NCBI GenBank assembly: GCA_005882955.1
Contig: VBBB01000065.1
Coordinates: 1 to 15,827, forward strand
Direction: 5' to 3'
DNA length: 15,827 nucleotides
Source: Candidatus Bathyarchaeota archaeon
Lineage (GTDB): Archaea > Thermoproteota > Bathyarchaeia > 40CM-2-53-6
Position 1 is the first letter of the stretch. Every line of letters starts with the position of its first letter. The position numbers and the translations under genes are program-made. Below, one piece after another: positions 13,986 to 15,827 of the stretch. The notes under the pieces were generated by a model, which was not told where the DNA came from, did not search any database, and was given only the letters and a program-made list of their open reading frames with translations.

Positions 13986-15035
13986 TCAGGACCAGCCTTT
14001 TCTCAGAGCCCGCCAGTACGCGTTCCAGTACGGGTCTCGATCAGGGTAACGAATCCTGAACCGGCCCCGCCTAGAGACTCCGAAAATGCCTCGAGTCCCG
14101 GAAGACAAATGTCCGATTACCGTAGCCTTTGTTCCGATCGACTGAAGGATCTCAATGACCCGTCTTGTTCGATTTGGTCTACACGCGATGAGCAGGCTGC
14201 CCTCGCCGAGGGAGGTCAAAGGATCCAGACGGAATAGTTTGCAGATTAGTTCCGTCTCTTCGGAGATGGGTATGCTTTCCAGATCCACTGTGCCTCCCAG
14301 CTTTGACGCTCGAGCCATTTCGTCGATCGCTGCTAGACTTCCACCTTCCGTTACATCATGGATGGCTGTAACACCATGCTGGTGTATTCCTGCCTTGACT
14401 GCTGACAGGGAATCATTGACCGTATTCGCTCCTTGCAAATATTTCCAAGCCCGGTCAAAAATGGATGGTCCGAGATGTTTGCGGACTGTTCGAGGGAAGG
14501 CTCTGGTAAGCACTGACGTAGCTCCATAGGCGGCGCTCCTCGTAAAGATCAGATCGTCGTCATCTCGAGCCATCCTGGAAGTCAGGAACTCATTTCTCCG
14601 ACACGTTGTCCACATTGTGGCTCCTCCAATTATGGAATAATCGCACCCTTCGAAGCGGCCAGTATGACCACCGAGAATCGAGACGCCAAGTTCGAGGCAG
14701 GTCCTGTTGATCGCCTTCCAATAGCGACTGAGAACTTGGTTAGACATGCCTGGAGGCAGATTCAGGTCAAGCATCACGAACCGCGGCGACCGGCCGCTAG
14801 TCGCTACATCAGACGCCACTTCATACAGACTCATTCTCGCAGAGTCTTCAGGTCCAACCGAGGGGATTAGCGAAACGGGATCGCTGTTTGCTATCAAGAC
14901 CCTTCCTCCACCGATATCGAGAACAGCAACGTCGACCCCCGGCATAGGCCCAACGATTACTGCGTGAGATTTCGCACCCGTCAAGCGCCAGACGGTACTG
15001 GCCATCGTTTCAGGGCTAGGTTTTCCAAGATGCAA
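13986..15035 (-). CDS. AIR-synthase/HypE-like (PurM fold) protein, probable TPP-regulon member
   Basis: This 349-residue PurM-fold protein belongs to an archaeal family usually described only as AIR synthase related. Visible landmarks are GVDVAVLDIGG (the usual GDDAAV, with one acid missing), NSDPVSLIPSVGPEDSARMS, VASDVATSGRSP, GVSILGGHTGRFEGCDYSIIGG, AIHDVTEGG and a C-terminal LIACRP. The fold is shared by PurM, HypE, SelD, PurL and the thiamine-monophosphate kinase ThiL, but the motifs fit HypE and AIR synthase better than ThiL. The frame can be extended to TTG 15104, which lies inside the transporter gene. I choose TTG 15035, giving MHLGKPSPETMAS, because relatives begin with a similar GKxxPE segment. 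It follows the ECF gene by 25 bp and is presumably cotranscribed under the TPP riboswitch, which suggests a thiamine-related role (inference). Confidence 0.82.
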   Translation of the reverse strand: MHLGKPSPETMASTVWRLTGAKSHAVIVGPMPGVDVAVLDIGGGRVLIANSDPVSLIPSVGPEDSARMSLYEVASDVATSGRSPRFVMLDLNLPPGMSNQVLSRYWKAINRTCLELGVSILGGHTGRFEGCDYSIIGGATMWTTCRRNEFLTSRMARDDDDLIFTRSAAYGATSVLTRAFPRTVRKHLGPSIFDRAWKYLQGANTVNDSLSAVKAGIHQHGVTAIHDVTEGGSLAAIDEMARASKLGGTVDLESIPISEETELICKLFRLDPLTSLGEGSLLIACRPNRTRRVIEILQSIGTKATVIGHLSSGTRGIFGVSRRGRFRIRYPDRDPYWNAYWRALRKGWS

Positions 15036-15060
15036 CGTACTTTTTCGACCGGGTGAATCT

Positions 15061-15729
15061 TCAGCTAAAGAATTGTGTGTTGAAAGCTCTCCTGGCCGCG
15101 ACAACTAGGATAAGGGCGAGCGGGATCCATACTATATCTATCAGCGTCCCAAAGTCAAAAGATGCCAACACGAAGCCGTTCACGATCCCAGATGACCCGC
15201 AAGGAGTTTGAGGGCAATAGAAAGCTGTTAAGGAATAAACAAACCAGTCGATGATGAAGAACACGGCAGTTTCGAATATCGTGGCTAGCGCCATCCCGAA
15301 AGATAGGAATCCGAGTGACCGATTTCGGAATTTGTAGACAATTAGCGCCTCGGGTGCCCGGGCAAGGATTATTCCCGGGACGTAGGTCAGGGCAAAGGCC
15401 CCCGGAGCTTCTCCGAATAGGAAAATGTTCATCGTCTCGCCCACCGCTGACCCGATGAGTGTTGCCCAGAAGCTGATGCGACGAGAAAACAGGGCCGCTA
15501 TGGCTAGGTAGAATACGGGCGCAGCGGTAATCTCGGATAGTGGCGGCGGAAGTGGAAAACCAAGTAGAACATTAGAGAGGATAGTTCCAACGGCGACAAG
15601 GGCCGAGAAAGCACCGATCCTGGCAATTGTTAGAGACGGCGTCTCAACCCTGAACTTCCTCGGAGTTGAGGAGTTTCCTCCGAGATGAGAGTCGTTTGCG
15701 GAATTACTGAGCTTTTCTGTACCCTTCAT
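15061..15729 (-). CDS. ECF transporter S component, probably for thiamine or a precursor
   Basis: This 222-residue membrane protein is the substrate-binding (S) subunit type of energy-coupling-factor importers. After about 30 polar residues, RIGAFSALVAVGTILSN starts the first of about six hydrophobic segments. Further landmarks are PPLSEITAAPVFYLAIAAL, the glycine/glutamate-containing SAVGETMN, YVPGIILARAPEALIVYKF, FETAVFFIIDWFVYS and a final WIPLALILVVAARRA. The TPP riboswitch immediately upstream argues for thiamine, HMP or thiazole as substrate. No energising module (A1, A2, T) is seen in the window. The frame is open to an ATG at 15807, but that ATG is part of the conserved riboswitch core AUAAUGCC and cannot be the normal start. 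ATG 15729 is the first plausible one downstream. Confidence 0.85.
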   Translation of the reverse strand: MKGTEKLSNSANDSHLGGNSSTPRKFRVETPSLTIARIGAFSALVAVGTILSNVLLGFPLPPPLSEITAAPVFYLAIAALFSRRISFWATLIGSAVGETMNIFLFGEAPGAFALTYVPGIILARAPEALIVYKFRNRSLGFLSFGMALATIFETAVFFIIDWFVYSLTAFYCPQTPCGSSGIVNGFVLASFDFGTLIDIVWIPLALILVVAARRAFNTQFFS

Positions 15730-15744
15730 GGTTGTGACATTTTT

Positions 15745-15766
15745 GGTTTCCAGGGTCCGAGAAACC
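15745..15766 (-). promoter_or_regulatory. Possible expression-platform hairpin of the TPP riboswitch
   Basis: On the minus strand GGTTTC (15766-15761) pairs with GAAACC (15750-15745) around a 10-base loop, followed by a run of five A and then the ATG at 15729. A competing stem (GGGT with ACCC) overlaps it. No U-run follows, so control of translation looks likelier than termination. This rests on pairing by eye only. Confidence 0.35.
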
Positions 15767-15791
15767 CAGGCAAGAAGAACGGCTTCGACTC

Positions 15792-15827
15792 CTCCCTTCG
15801 CCGGCATTATCCGGATCAGGTTCCAAG
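15792..15827 (-). promoter_or_regulatory. TPP (THI-box) riboswitch, 3' half, cut by the window edge
   Basis: The minus strand beginning at the window edge reads CTTGGAACCTGATCCGG, then ATAATGCCGGCG, then AAGGGAGG. This matches the highly conserved 3' portion of the thiamine pyrophosphate riboswitch: the ACCUGAU joining segment, a stem of CCGG paired with CCGG around AUAAUG, then the GCGNAGGGA closing strand. The first half, with the GGGGUGCC and CUGAGA elements, should lie just outside the window. It is followed after about 60 bases by the ECF S-component gene. TPP binding normally turns such genes off. Confidence 0.9.

Noticed and set aside
13986..15035. Calling the PurM-fold protein ThiL on the strength of the riboswitch
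   Set aside because: Its motifs fit the HypE/AIR-synthase-related group better, so only the regulatory link is claimed.
15036..15104. Extended start of the AIR-synthase-like protein at TTG 15104
   Set aside because: The extension overlaps the end of the transporter gene, and the family-like N-terminus begins at TTG 15035.
15730..15807. Extended start of the ECF transporter at ATG 15807
   Set aside because: That ATG belongs to the conserved TPP riboswitch core, and the added residues are not part of the transporter fold.

Overview
The window reads as a piece of archaeal chromosome, most likely from the TACK group (Nitrososphaeria/Thaumarchaeota or Bathyarchaeia-like). The evidence is a ribosomal protein S26e gene (absent from Euryarchaeota), an archaeal ThrRS with the N-terminal D-aminoacyl-tRNA-deacylase-like editing domain, an archaeal/eukaryal-type ProRS, an archaetidylinositol-phosphate-synthase-like enzyme, archaeal TATA boxes about 26-50 bp upstream of starts, almost no Shine-Dalgarno sequences, and short or absent leaders. 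Base composition is near 50% GC. I see no mobile element, CRISPR array, rRNA or tRNA. The genus cannot be named from the sequence alone.

Layout. (1) 1-561: 3' part of proS, cut by the window edge. (2) 693-884 (-): a small zinc-ribbon gene with no ATG/GTG/TTG start. (3) 1065-1970 (-) PfkB sugar kinase, divergent from 2057-2332 (+) rps26e, which converges on 2345-2935 (-) CDP-alcohol phosphatidyltransferase. That gene is in turn divergent from 3031-3237 (+), a small Cys/His protein that overlaps thrS (3219-5081). (4) 5121-6733 (+): three unrecognised genes (a two-helix membrane protein, a coiled-coil protein with a SHOCT-like tail, and a KaiC/RecA-like protein without a Walker A motif). They are separated by spacers rich in inverted repeats. 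(5) 6777-11115 (+): a biotin carboxylase module of birA, then pccB, accC and bccP. (6) 11149-13158 (-): acetoacetyl-CoA synthetase, divergent from 13253-13966 (+), a metallo-beta-lactamase-fold lactonase-like hydrolase. (7) 13986-15827 (-): the 3' half of a TPP riboswitch at the right edge, an ECF-transporter S component, and an AIR-synthase/HypE-like protein.

How the parts fit. BirA attaches biotin to the AMKM lysine of BccP. AccC carboxylates that biotin, and PccB passes the carboxyl group to an acyl-CoA, probably propionyl-CoA judging by an Asp at the specificity position. Acetoacetyl-CoA synthetase next door suggests a local acyl-CoA theme. The riboswitch places the transporter, and by operon linkage the AIR-synthase-like protein, under thiamine pyrophosphate control. 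The PfkB kinase and the phosphatidyltransferase could together make inositol phosphate and archaetidylinositol phosphate, but this is inference.

The most unusual general feature is start-codon use. Several clear genes have only TTG in frame at the expected N-terminus, and two (birA and the zinc ribbon) have only CTG. Both CTGs are followed by AAA and lie 32-38 bp from a TATA-like element. With the zinc-ribbon gene counted, no stretch longer than 300 bases lacks a gene. The gaps at 562-692 and 921-1064 show nothing I can name.
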